From Acidobacteriota bacterium (GTDB lineage Bacteria > Acidobacteriota > Terriglobia > Terriglobales > Acidobacteriaceae): a stretch of 11,475 bases of DNA. This document shows, piece after piece, positions 1-6,802 of this stretch. Below the pieces are notes generated by a model that saw nothing but the letters and a program-made list of their open reading frames with translations, made no database searches and had not been told where the DNA came from. Both the position numbers and the translations under genes were made by a program. The stretch is from the NCBI GenBank assembly GCA_021793595.1, contig JAJYSL010000117.1, positions 742 to 12,216 of the forward strand. Direction: 5' to 3'. Position 1 is the stretch's first letter. Each line of letters begins with the position of its first letter.

Positions 1-183
1 CGAGGCTATTCAACGCCGCGGAACTCGATTTCAGTCGGGAGACGAAGTGCCCGGCCTTCCACAGAATGAAGAGTAAATTGCAGCCTTGCCATATCCGGCA
101 AAATACTCCGCTGGACAGCTTCAAGGAGATGTATCCACAGGCTGTTGCAGTGATTCCATGCGCTTCACGGACAAAGGTGAAAG
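1..183. other. Window-edge leader, possible tail of an upstream gene
   Basis: Two plus-strand frames are open from the left edge. One stops at the TAA at 74-76, and one runs on to the TAA at 234-236, overlapping the start of the glycosyltransferase gene. The second has G/C-richer third positions near the edge, but neither peptide is recognisable, so I do not call a CDS. A weak ribosome-binding sequence (AAGGTG, 174-179) lies just before the glycosyltransferase start. No convincing -35/-10 pair was found, so the following gene may be co-transcribed with something to the left of the window. Confidence 0.25.
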
Positions 184-2604
184 TTGGAGATCATGTCGTT
201 TTTCGATTCGACGTATTCCGAGAATGGAACCCATAAATATGGACCAGGGACAATTGCGCCTGCTGTATCGAACAAGTGCAATCTACCCTTGCCGACGCGC
301 ATTGCGTTCATCGGAAACTATCTGCCGCGAGAGTGCGGCATTGCGACTTTTACGACCGACTTATGCACTGCTCTGGCAAACGAATACGGAGAAGATCGCC
401 TGTTTGCAATTCCAGTGAACGATCCGGAATCAAACTACAATTACCCTTCACAAGTGCGCATCGAGCTTGATCAGGAAGATTGTGCTTCTTACTCAAGGGC
501 CGCGGATTTCCTCAACTTTAATGGGAATGATCTTGTTTGTTTGCAGCATGAATACGGCATCTACGGCGGACAGGCAGGCCAGCATATTCTCGCCTTGCTC
601 CGAAAATTGAAAATGCCTTTGGTTACTACACTGCACACGGTTCTGCGCAATCCAGACGCGGATCAGCGTGTTGTCCTCGAAGAGATTTCGCGTCTCTCGG
701 ATCGACTGATCGTAATGAGCGAGCTGGCGGCACAGTTGCTGCGCGAAGTCTATGCGGTGCCAGGTGGGAAGATCGATGTGATTCCACATGGAGTACCGGA
801 TATGCCATTCATGGATCCCAACTATTTCAAGGACCTGTTTGGTACAGAGGGCAAGTCCGTCCTACTCACGTTCGGCTTGCTGTCGCCGAACAAGGGTATT
901 GAAAATGTGATCCGTGCTTTGCCCGCAGTTCTGGCGCGGCATCCGAACGTGGTGTACATCGTTTCCGGAGTGACGCATCCACATATCCGGCGGCAGGATG
1001 GGGAGCGCTACCGCGAGGAGTTGCAATCGCTGGCCGCGCGGCTCGGCGTTTCATCCCAGGTAATCTTCAACAACCGTTTTGTGAGTACGAAGGAACTGGT
1101 GGAGCACGTAGGATCCGCCGATATTTACATCACGCCTTACCGACAGGAAGCGCAGATTGTCTCCGGCACACTCGCCATCGCTCTGGGTGCGGGAAAGGCA
1201 ATCATCTCCACGCCTTACTGGCATGCAAAAGAACTGCTGGCGGACAAGCGGGGCGTAATAGTTCCCTTCGACGATTCAGGCTCAATAGCAAATGAAGTGA
1301 TCAAATTGCTGGAGAACGATGCAGAGCGTCACGCGATGCGCAAACGCGCCTATCTTTACTCGCGTGGAACGACGTGGCCAACGACGGCCCGCGCATATAT
1401 GGCAAGCTTTCAGCGTGCTCGCTTCGAGCGTTCGCTGCAGCCAAGAGCGGCCCAACAGGACGACGTGGTTGCGCGCTTGATCGACCCAACCGATCGACTA
1501 CCCATTCTGAATACCTGCCATTTGCTGGCAATGACAGATACCACGGGCATCCTGCAGCATGCGATTTTTTCCTTGCCCAATACGCGCGAGGGTTATACAA
1601 CCGACGACAACGCACGCGCACTCATTGTTTCCACTCTTCTGGGTGACAGTCTTTTATCCGAGTATGGGACGGAGCATGCCGACCTCTCTCGTCGATACCT
1701 GGCCTTCCTTTGGCTTGCGTTTCATTCCGACACTGGACGATTCAGGAATTTTCTCGGTTACGACCGCAAATGGCTTGAAGACGTAGGCTCTGAAGACAGC
1801 CATGGCCGGGCACTCTGGGCTTTGGGAACTGTTCTGGGCCGTTCGCAAAATGCTGGATTGCGGGGAGCGGCGGGAAGACTCTTTGAGGCTGCCGTGCCTG
1901 CGTCTCTGCGGTTAAACAGCCCACGCGCGTGGGCATTCAGCATTCTCGGTTTGCAGGCCTATTTGGACTGGTTCCCGGGCGACCGGGCCATGCAAGGCAT
2001 TCGGAACACCCTGGCCAATCGCTTGCTGGACATTTACGAACGGAGTCGCTCCGAGACCTGGCATTGGTTCGAAAAAAGGCTTTCCTACTCGAATGCTAGA
2101 CTGCCGCAGGCACTCATCCTGGCCGGCTGGCGGAGCAATAACTACAAAATGATCGAAGCTGGTATCGATGCTCTGAAATGGCTGGTTGCCGAGCAGCATC
2201 GTGACAATGCGGAGATATTCGTTCCTATTGGATCCAGCGGATTCTTCATTGAAGGAAACCTGAAGGCGCGTTTCGACCAGCAACCGGTTGAGGCATGCGC
2301 AACGGTCTCCGCCTGCCTGGATGTATTCAGACTGACGGAAGAGAGCCAATGGCTTGAGGAGGCAAGGTGCGCCTTTTCATGGTTCCTCGGCAAGAATGAT
2401 TTACAGGCGCCGCTATACGATGCGGTGACGGGCGGATGCAGAGATGGGCTTCATCCCGACCGAGTGAATGAAAACGAAGGAGCCGAATCGACTCTCTCAT
2501 TTCTGATGGCTCTGCTTGAAATGCGGGCCCTTCATGTACCAAACGTAGACCAACTGCACCAGGAAACGAGCGCTACTTGTGAATCCGACCATCTCGCCGG
2601 CTGA
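184..2604 (+). CDS. GT4-family glycosyltransferase fused to a C-terminal helical toroid-like domain
   Basis: An 806-aa, probably cytoplasmic protein with no signal peptide or membrane segment. Residues about 37-415 form a GT-B fold GT4 transferase: an N-terminal Rossmann start (RIAFIGNYLPRECGIATFT, 39-57), a glycine-rich acceptor-side loop (HEYGIYGGQAGQH, 122-134), the C-domain start (LTFGLLSPNKGIENVIRALP, 228-247) and the donor-site region PYRQEAQIVSGTLAIALGAG (318-337). The last replaces the usual E-x7-E motif: E322 is present but the second Glu is not. Residues about 435-785 are helical, with landmarks TTDDNARAL (472-480), EDSHGRALWALG (537-548), WHWFEKRLSYSNARLPQAL (626-644) and NENEGAESTLSF (762-773), resembling an alpha/alpha toroid. 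The sugar and acceptor are unknown; a mannosyl donor is inferred from the GH130 partner downstream. The start is TTG 184 (AAGG 174-177, spacing 6) or ATG 193, a three-residue difference. Its 3' end overlaps the GH130 gene by 26 bp. Confidence 0.88.
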   Translation: MEIMSFFDSTYSENGTHKYGPGTIAPAVSNKCNLPLPTRIAFIGNYLPRECGIATFTTDLCTALANEYGEDRLFAIPVNDPESNYNYPSQVRIELDQEDCASYSRAADFLNFNGNDLVCLQHEYGIYGGQAGQHILALLRKLKMPLVTTLHTVLRNPDADQRVVLEEISRLSDRLIVMSELAAQLLREVYAVPGGKIDVIPHGVPDMPFMDPNYFKDLFGTEGKSVLLTFGLLSPNKGIENVIRALPAVLARHPNVVYIVSGVTHPHIRRQDGERYREELQSLAARLGVSSQVIFNNRFVSTKELVEHVGSADIYITPYRQEAQIVSGTLAIALGAGKAIISTPYWHAKELLADKRGVIVPFDDSGSIANEVIKLLENDAERHAMRKRAYLYSRGTTWPTTARAYMASFQRARFERSLQPRAAQQDDVVARLIDPTDRLPILNTCHLLAMTDTTGILQHAIFSLPNTREGYTTDDNARALIVSTLLGDSLLSEYGTEHADLSRRYLAFLWLAFHSDTGRFRNFLGYDRKWLEDVGSEDSHGRALWALGTVLGRSQNAGLRGAAGRLFEAAVPASLRLNSPRAWAFSILGLQAYLDWFPGDRAMQGIRNTLANRLLDIYERSRSETWHWFEKRLSYSNARLPQALILAGWRSNNYKMIEAGIDALKWLVAEQHRDNAEIFVPIGSSGFFIEGNLKARFDQQPVEACATVSACLDVFRLTEESQWLEEARCAFSWFLGKNDLQAPLYDAVTGGCRDGLHPDRVNENEGAESTLSFLMALLEMRALHVPNVDQLHQETSATCESDHLAG

Positions 2605-3607
2605 TCTGCCGGAATCCATCACGCAGGAACAGGAAAATCTACAAGCATGTGTCAATCAACCATTGTTCACGCGCTACTCTGCCAATCCGATCCTCAGTCG
2701 AGAACACTGGCCTTATCCGATTAACAGCGTCTTCAATGCCGGCGCTGTGCTCATGCCCGAAGGAGAAACATTGCTGCTCTGCCGCGTTGAAGACCGTAGC
2801 GGGATTTCTCACCTTTGTGCTGCGCGTTCTGCCAATGGAATAGACTCATGGCATATCGACCCGAAGCCAACGCTGATGGCCAATCCTGCGGAGTATCCCG
2901 AAGAAATCTGGGGTATTGAAGATCCGCGCATCACCTATGTGCCGGAGCTCGATCAATACGCCGTTGCCTATACCTCGTTTGCGCGCGGTGGTCCAGGAGT
3001 TTCGCTGGCGCTTACCAGGGACTTTCGAAGCTTCGAACGATTCGGAGTCGTCATGTCTCCTGAAGATAAAGATGCGGCACTTCTGCCTCGGAGGATTGGC
3101 GGACGCTGGGCTCTTATCCACCGTCCAGTAACAACCTTAGGCGCTCATATGTGGATATCGTATTCTCCGGACCTGCGCCATTGGGGAAGCCACACGATCA
3201 TGATGGAAGCGCGGCGCGGAGGGTGGTGGGATGCAAACAAGATCGGGCTATGTTCTCCACCGATCGAGACGTCCAGGGGATGGCTGGTGATCTATCACGG
3301 AGTAAGGCAAACCGCCTCTGGGAGCATCTATCGTATGGGTCTGGCTCTGTTCGATCTGGAGAATCCAGCGGTCTGCCTGCGGCGTGGAGACTCCTGGATA
3401 TTCGGTCCGGAAGCGCCTTATGAGCGAGGCGGAGATGTCAAGGATGTAGTGTTTCCTTGTGGACAGACGATCGGCGAGGACGGCGATACTATCCATCTGT
3501 ATTACGGGGCGGGCGATTCCTGCGTAGCGTTAGCTACGGGGAGCATACGTTGCTTGCTCGGTTGGCTGGACTCGCATCCTGGCCCCGTGAAGGCAGGCAA
3601 TCTTTAA
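2579..3607 (+). CDS. GH130 beta-mannoside phosphorylase/hydrolase family protein
   Basis: A 342-aa five-bladed beta-propeller enzyme without signal peptide, so cytoplasmic. GH130 members act on beta-mannosides, mostly by phosphorolysis to mannose 1-phosphate. Visible landmarks in order: YSANPIL (33-39), FNAGAVL (52-58), CRVEDRSG (68-75), IWGIEDPR (110-117) with D115 in the position of the family's catalytic Asp, DKDAALLP (163-170), IHRP (180-183), ANKIGLCSPPI (219-229), IYHGV (238-242), YRMGLALFDL (251-260), ERGGDVKDVVFP (282-293) and YYGAGD (308-313). Length fits the smaller GH130 members. GTG 2579 is the only usable start: the next in-frame start codons fall inside or just before the conserved fold. 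It overlaps the glycosyltransferase gene by 26 bp, implying translational coupling and a shared substrate. Which mannoside is cleaved, and whether by phosphate or water, cannot be read here; the basic residues seen at H181/R182 favour phosphorolysis (inference). Confidence 0.9.
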   Translation: MNPTISPADLPESITQEQENLQACVNQPLFTRYSANPILSREHWPYPINSVFNAGAVLMPEGETLLLCRVEDRSGISHLCAARSANGIDSWHIDPKPTLMANPAEYPEEIWGIEDPRITYVPELDQYAVAYTSFARGGPGVSLALTRDFRSFERFGVVMSPEDKDAALLPRRIGGRWALIHRPVTTLGAHMWISYSPDLRHWGSHTIMMEARRGGWWDANKIGLCSPPIETSRGWLVIYHGVRQTASGSIYRMGLALFDLENPAVCLRRGDSWIFGPEAPYERGGDVKDVVFPCGQTIGEDGDTIHLYYGAGDSCVALATGSIRCLLGWLDSHPGPVKAGNL

Positions 3608-3919
3608 TCTGCGGGATGGCGTCTTTGAGAAGGATGTGCAGAATGAGCAGGACAAACAGGAATTGGCCCAGTTGGTTGCCACATCTGCTTTGCATACGGC
3701 GGGAGTGCCCGTCTTGCAATTCGGTGAAATTCAAACCCGCCGAGTTGCGCTCCGCAGATGGTCTTCTCGGTATGTTTGCGATACGTCCCGTTCGCTGCAT
3801 GTTTTGTTGGAGAAGGTATTACTGGTTTTCATTGCATGGCACCAATGCGCAGTGAGACCGCTTTTGTTTACTGCGCGTATGAAGAGTTACTCCTCCATGA
3901 GGCCGGAGAGTGAAGGCTT
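3608..3919. other. Gene-free stretch between convergent genes, with a protein-like open frame
   Basis: The 312 bases between the GH130 stop and the Crp/Fnr-gene stop hold no assured gene. The plus-strand frame open from 3591 to 3923 (GTG possible at 3636) reads in its first 45 residues like genuine protein (DGVFEKDVQNEQDKQELAQL, then VATSALHTAGVPVLQFGE) and then turns into W/R/C/S-rich, unprotein-like sequence. It could be the remnant of a decayed gene or chance. It has no good ribosome-binding site (AGAAGG at 3628-3633 is only 2 nt before the GTG). The hairpin at 3847-3876 is listed separately. Confidence 0.3.
3847..3876. other. Hairpin between convergent genes
   Basis: GCGCAGT (3847-3853) pairs perfectly with ACTGCGC (3870-3876), and the stem extends inward by an A-T pair flanked by G-T wobbles. 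The loop is T-rich. It sits between the ends of the GH130 and Crp/Fnr genes, where a two-way terminator would be expected. No T-run follows on either strand, so an intrinsic terminator is only one possibility. Confidence 0.35.
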
Positions 3920-4597
3920 TTAAAAGTTGTTGTCCTGCAAGTGATCGTGCAGTACTACGTTTAGCAACGCTTTGTGGACGCGGATGCGATCGCTGTATTC
4001 AATCAGGCCAAGCGAGCGAAAGCGATTCATGAAGAAGCTCACGCGAGATCGTGTAGTGCCAATCATGCCAGCCAGCGTCTCCTGAGATATCCTGGGAAGC
4101 AGCGGTTCCGACTCACCCGGTTGGCCATACTCTGCCATCAACAGCAGAATTCGCGCCAGGCGCTTTTCCGTGGAATTGAATAATTGATCTGCCAGATTGG
4201 CCTGAATGCGCATGCTGCGATCCAGCAAAAATTTCAGGAACAGATCGGAGAAGTCATGCTCCTCGTGCATCACGCGGATCATCTCTTCCCGAGCAATCTT
4301 GAGGGCGGTGCAGGAGATCACCGCTGTTACCGTGGCCAGACGCAGTCCAGGCACTGCTGCCAGCGACTCTTCACCGACAAAGTCTCCGGCGGAGAGCCAC
4401 ATGATAGTCGCTTCCTTGCCGACGTGCGAGACCACTGTTATCTTTGCGCGGCCCTTTTGAAGATAGAAAACGGAATCGGCCGGGTCGCCCTGTAAAAAAA
4501 AAGTTTGCTTCGGTTCTAATCGGACAGTTCTTCGCCCCAGCCCGGTACTCATCAAAAAGACAGCTGCATTAAACGCGAATTTTTCCGGATCAATCAT
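3920..4597 (-). CDS. Crp/Fnr-family transcriptional regulator
   Basis: A 225-aa DNA-binding regulator, cytoplasmic, expected to act as a dimer. The N-terminal half is a cyclic-nucleotide-binding beta-roll (QGDPADSVFYLQKGRAKITV, then GKEATIMWLSAGDFVGEESL, then RLATVTAVISC). A long dimerisation helix follows (FLLDRSMRIQANLADQLFNS), and then a Crp-type winged helix-turn-helix ending ISQETLAGMIGTTRSRVSFF with recognition helix TTRSRVSFFMNRFRSLGLIEY. There is no N-terminal cysteine cluster, so it is not an Fnr-type iron-sulfur sensor; the ligand is unknown. The frame is open upstream to 4834, but ATG 4597 is chosen: AAGGAAG lies 9 nt before it, the family starts here, and the upstream 79 residues look unlike protein. 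It converges on the GH130 gene and diverges from the SYLF gene, so it could control either, or unlinked targets. Confidence 0.9.
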   Translation of the reverse strand: MIDPEKFAFNAAVFLMSTGLGRRTVRLEPKQTFFLQGDPADSVFYLQKGRAKITVVSHVGKEATIMWLSAGDFVGEESLAAVPGLRLATVTAVISCTALKIAREEMIRVMHEEHDFSDLFLKFLLDRSMRIQANLADQLFNSTEKRLARILLLMAEYGQPGESEPLLPRISQETLAGMIGTTRSRVSFFMNRFRSLGLIEYSDRIRVHKALLNVVLHDHLQDNNF

Positions 4598-4606
4598 AAC
4601 AGTTGG

Positions 4607-4613
4607 CTTCCTT
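4607..4613 (-). promoter_or_regulatory. Ribosome-binding site that fixes the Crp/Fnr start
   Basis: Read on the minus strand this is AAGGAAG, ending 9 nt before the ATG at 4597. It supports the short 225-aa product over the 304-aa frame opening at 4834. Confidence 0.65.
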
Positions 4614-4680
4614 CTGGATGCTATTCCGGCAAACGAGCGTAGGTGGAAAGGACCACGCAGATTCAAGGAATGAGTAGCAA

Positions 4681-4710
4681 AATATAGATGCCCGTCGAAC
4701 CCTCCATCAA
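4681..4710 (-). promoter_or_regulatory. Candidate sigma-70-type promoter of the Crp/Fnr gene
   Basis: On the minus strand, TTGATG (4710-4705) and TATATT (4686-4681) are separated by 18 nt. They match 4/6 and 5/6 of the -35 and -10 consensus. Transcription would start near 4674, giving an untranslated leader of about 75 nt before ATG 4597. This also argues against translation from the upstream starts at 4834. Confidence 0.45.
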
Positions 4711-5107
4711 TGGTCATCAGCGCACTATTATGCCACGATGTCCCAATCTGACCAAGCATCCAGTGAACCCGCACAGCTGCACTTATGTTAGTAGGCTCTC
4801 CGGAAGTGGGAGGATGATCTGTTCGATATTGCACACTATTATGAAATTTCTATCCCCACTTCAGTTGGAGATTTCCCATTTCTGGACGGTAACATCTCAG
4901 GGTGCAGATGCAGTGATGCCATCCAACAGCATTCACCTCGAAGGGCCAAATCAGCTTTCTCTTCCGGCGGAGGCCTCGATTTGCGCGAAGACCAATAGTG
5001 CTCAGACTGTGTCGCTTGACTGCCCTTAATGTTGGAAATGCCTTATGCGCCTCAGTGCGCGGAAAAAGTAAGAGACACTGCGCAAATAGGTAGAAAAGGT
5101 GAGATGC

Positions 5108-5800
5108 ATGAAGAAACTACTGACGTTCGTAGTATTACTCTGTCTGGGTTCGGTTACTGCTCTTCAAGCGGAGACACGTGAAGATGTGGAGAATCGGTTG
5201 GATAATGCAGCGTTGGTGCTGCACCAGATCATGGCCGCGCCGGATAAAGGCATTCCAGAAGAAGTGCTGGAGCATGCAAAGTGCATTGCCATTGTGCCGC
5301 ACATGATCAAGGGGGGCTTTGTGTTTGGCGCCGAGAATGGCAGAGGCGTAGCCACGTGCCGGACCTCAAAGGGATGGAGTGCGCCGGCATTCTTCGCTAT
5401 TACCGGTGGCAGTTGGGGATTGCAGATCGGTATTGAAGGCGTCGATGTGGTCATGATTTTCCAGGGGAACAAGGGCATGCAGCGCATGGAAGCCTCCAAC
5501 TTCAAGGTTGGAGTGGATGCCTCCGCAGCAGCCGGACCGGTGGGTCGCAACGCTTCTGCCGGCACCGATTGGAATCTGAACACCCAGGTTCTTACTTACT
5601 CGCGAGCCAAGGGTGCGTTTGCGGGACTCACACTATCCGGGGCCAATGTTCGTCAGGACGACGATTCCATGAAAGCCTTCTATGGACATCTCGTCACTAC
5701 GAGCCGTGTTCTGCGCGGAGAAGTTGTTGCACCGGCCAGTGCAAACAAGTTCCTCAATGCGATCAAAGACGCAAAAGTGCAGGCAGTGGCCTCCAACTAA
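5108..5800 (+). CDS. Secreted Ysc84/SYLF-domain (lipid-binding) protein
   Basis: A 230-aa exported protein. MKKLLTFVVLLCLGSVTALQA is a typical Sec signal peptide (K2-K3, hydrophobic 4-18, ALQA cleavage before E22). The remainder is a single SYLF/Ysc84 domain: a helical lead (REDVENRLDNAALVLHQIM), the AKCIAIVPHMIKGGFVFGAE segment, the GRGVATCR and GWSAPAFFAITGGSWGLQIG strands, then DVVMIFQ and ASAAAGPVGRNASAGTDW, and LTYSRAKGAFAGLTLSGANV close to the C-terminus. SYLF domains in eukaryotes bind phosphoinositides; the bacterial secreted forms are common, with an uncertain envelope role. An in-frame GTG at 5099 would precede it, but ATG 5108 has AAGGTGAG (5096-5103) at proper distance and gives a clean signal peptide. 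It diverges from the Crp/Fnr gene and is followed by a hairpin. Confidence 0.92.
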   Translation: MKKLLTFVVLLCLGSVTALQAETREDVENRLDNAALVLHQIMAAPDKGIPEEVLEHAKCIAIVPHMIKGGFVFGAENGRGVATCRTSKGWSAPAFFAITGGSWGLQIGIEGVDVVMIFQGNKGMQRMEASNFKVGVDASAAAGPVGRNASAGTDWNLNTQVLTYSRAKGAFAGLTLSGANVRQDDDSMKAFYGHLVTTSRVLRGEVVAPASANKFLNAIKDAKVQAVASN

Positions 5801-5822
5801 CCGTCGTTTGTTAGTGTGTCGC

Positions 5823-5858
5823 GGGCACCTGCGGAATTTTTTAGGAGTCCGGGTGCCC
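5823..5858. other. Strong hairpin after the SYLF gene
   Basis: GGGCACC (5823-5829) pairs with GGTGCCC (5852-5858), and inside it CGGA (5832-5835) pairs with TCCG (5848-5851). This makes an 11-bp stem with a 2-nt bulge around the 12-nt loop ATTTTTTAGGAG. It begins 23 nt after the SYLF stop. There is no T-run on the 3' side, so it is not a textbook intrinsic terminator. It could stabilise the SYLF mRNA 3' end or act as a partial or factor-dependent terminator. Confidence 0.5.
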
Positions 5859-6060
5859 TCGGCGCAAAAGACCTGGATCGCTCGCTAGTCCGTCGCGCGG
5901 CACAGACATTGCTGAAGAAAACCAAACCAATCGATCGCAACGGGAGCGGATATTACCTGGGTACTCAAGAAACTGTTTCGGGATTCAGGAGAGAGAACAG
6001 GGAAGGCGGTTCTTCACCCATCCAGGCAACTGCCAGAGGCGCACGAAGGAGTGAAATCGT

Positions 6061-6489
6061 ATGAATCGGAAATCTGGTGTGATTGTTGGTGTGGTCCTCA
6101 TTGTCGGCGCATTTCTGCTCGGGTTTATACCGCAGTACAGGAAGGGGAAAGCCCTCGATGAACAACTTGGTGTGGTACGCAGGCAGCTCGACTCAGAACG
6201 CAGAAAATCGCAAATGGAAGAGCTTGGCCTGCTCTGCGGGCACGTCTATCTGGAAACCAATCAGAAGAATTACGGTCAGGCAAGCCAGGACTCAACAAAG
6301 TTCTTCGACGGAGTCCAAGACATGATGAGCAATACAGTAGACGTGAATCGGCAGTCCCTCCTTCAGAAGACTTTGGTACAACGGGATGCAGTAACAGGAG
6401 GGCTGGCACAAGCGAATCCAGGCACCTTGTCTGCAGTTCAGGATATGTTTCAGCACACGCTGGAGGCTGTAGAAAATGTATCGAAGTGA
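6061..6489 (+). CDS. Membrane-anchored protein of unknown function
   Basis: A 142-aa protein I do not recognise. Residues 7-23 (VIVGVVLIVGAFLLGFI) form one membrane segment after a short basic N-terminus (NRK), so the rest should lie outside the cytoplasmic membrane, or be released if the segment is cleaved. Residues 27-57 are charged and heptad-like (RKGKALDEQL, then RRQLDSERRKSQMEEL), suggesting a short coiled coil. The remainder is predicted helical, with a single Cys59 and a C-terminal helix. The start is well supported: AAGGAG (6046-6051) lies 9 nt before ATG 6061. It lies 260 nt after the SYLF gene and is directly followed by a hairpin. The shape resembles small inner-membrane accessory proteins, but no function is assigned. 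Confidence 0.8.
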   Translation: MNRKSGVIVGVVLIVGAFLLGFIPQYRKGKALDEQLGVVRRQLDSERRKSQMEELGLLCGHVYLETNQKNYGQASQDSTKFFDGVQDMMSNTVDVNRQSLLQKTLVQRDAVTGGLAQANPGTLSAVQDMFQHTLEAVENVSK

Positions 6490-6490
6490 A

Positions 6491-6517
6491 CCCCATATTG
6501 AATCCAATATGTAGGGG
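6491..6517. other. Hairpin directly after the 142-aa gene
   Basis: CATATTG (6494-6500) and CAATATG (6505-6511) form a perfect 7-bp stem with a 4-nt loop AATC. CCC (6491-6493) can extend it by pairing with GGG (6514-6516) across a TA bulge. It starts one base after the stop codon. No T-run follows, so it is a candidate 3'-end structure rather than a proven terminator. Confidence 0.45.
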
Positions 6518-6536
6518 ATACTTCAGCAGATGGTAT

Positions 6537-6566
6537 TTGGCTCGATTCAACACATTCCCTTATATA
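6537..6566 (+). promoter_or_regulatory. Weak candidate promoter for the 49-aa membrane gene
   Basis: TTGGCT (6537-6542) and TATATA (6561-6566) are separated by 18 nt and each match 4/6 of the sigma-70 consensus. The distance to the gene (ATG 6803) is long, so a closer promoter recognised by another sigma factor is equally possible. Confidence 0.22.
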
Positions 6567-6802
6567 GTGCGTACCTTTGTGAGAATTGCCACTGCGTCGG
6601 AAATTGCGCGGAGCGCTGTCCAGCATGCGCGTCAGAGGCGTTGATGAGTTTGGCTGGCGTATTGAATCGCAAACTGCCGTAAATGAAGGAGCACGAATAA
6701 CCCGAAAAATGGATACACGACTTCCTGGCTGTGAGTTGCAGGGGGAATCGTCCGGTTTTCAATTTGAATATTTGCAGATACGAGTCATGCGAAGGAGAAG
6801 AT

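Larger units (their letters stand above)
4598..5107. other. Divergent intergenic region between the regulator and SYLF genes
   Basis: 510 bases without a supported gene. It holds the regulator's ribosome-binding site and candidate promoter, a 10-nt direct repeat CACTATTATG (4723-4732 and 4834-4843), and the leader of the SYLF gene. A TTGACT at 5016-5021 has no good -10 at normal spacing, so the SYLF promoter is not identified. Short GCGC/CAGTG inverted repeats near 5047-5082 are too weak to call. The open frames here translate to low-quality sequence. Confidence 0.5.
6490..6802. other. Intergenic region before the 49-aa membrane peptide
   Basis: 313 bases without a supported gene. Besides the hairpin at its left end and a candidate promoter at 6537-6566, it holds only open frames whose translations are R/C-rich and lack ribosome-binding sites. 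If the promoter is real, the small membrane gene carries a leader of roughly 230 nt. I see no recognisable riboswitch or RNA gene in it. Confidence 0.4.

Noticed and set aside
2046..2604. Minus-strand frames of up to 145 codons inside the glycosyltransferase gene
   Set aside because: Shadows of the coding strand; no recognisable domains.
3917..3926. CTTTTAAAAG palindrome at the end of the Crp/Fnr gene
   Set aside because: It overlaps the stop codon, has no loop and is AT-only in the core; too weak for a terminator.
4598..4834. Longer start of the Crp/Fnr gene at 4834
   Set aside because: The extra 79 residues do not fit the family, a good ribosome-binding site precedes ATG 4597, and the candidate promoter lies inside the extension.
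5816..6064. 82-codon frame overlapping the start of the 142-aa gene by 4 nt
   Set aside because: The ATGA overlap is tempting, but the frame starts inside the hairpin region, has no ribosome-binding site, and its R/G/S-rich translation shows no domain.
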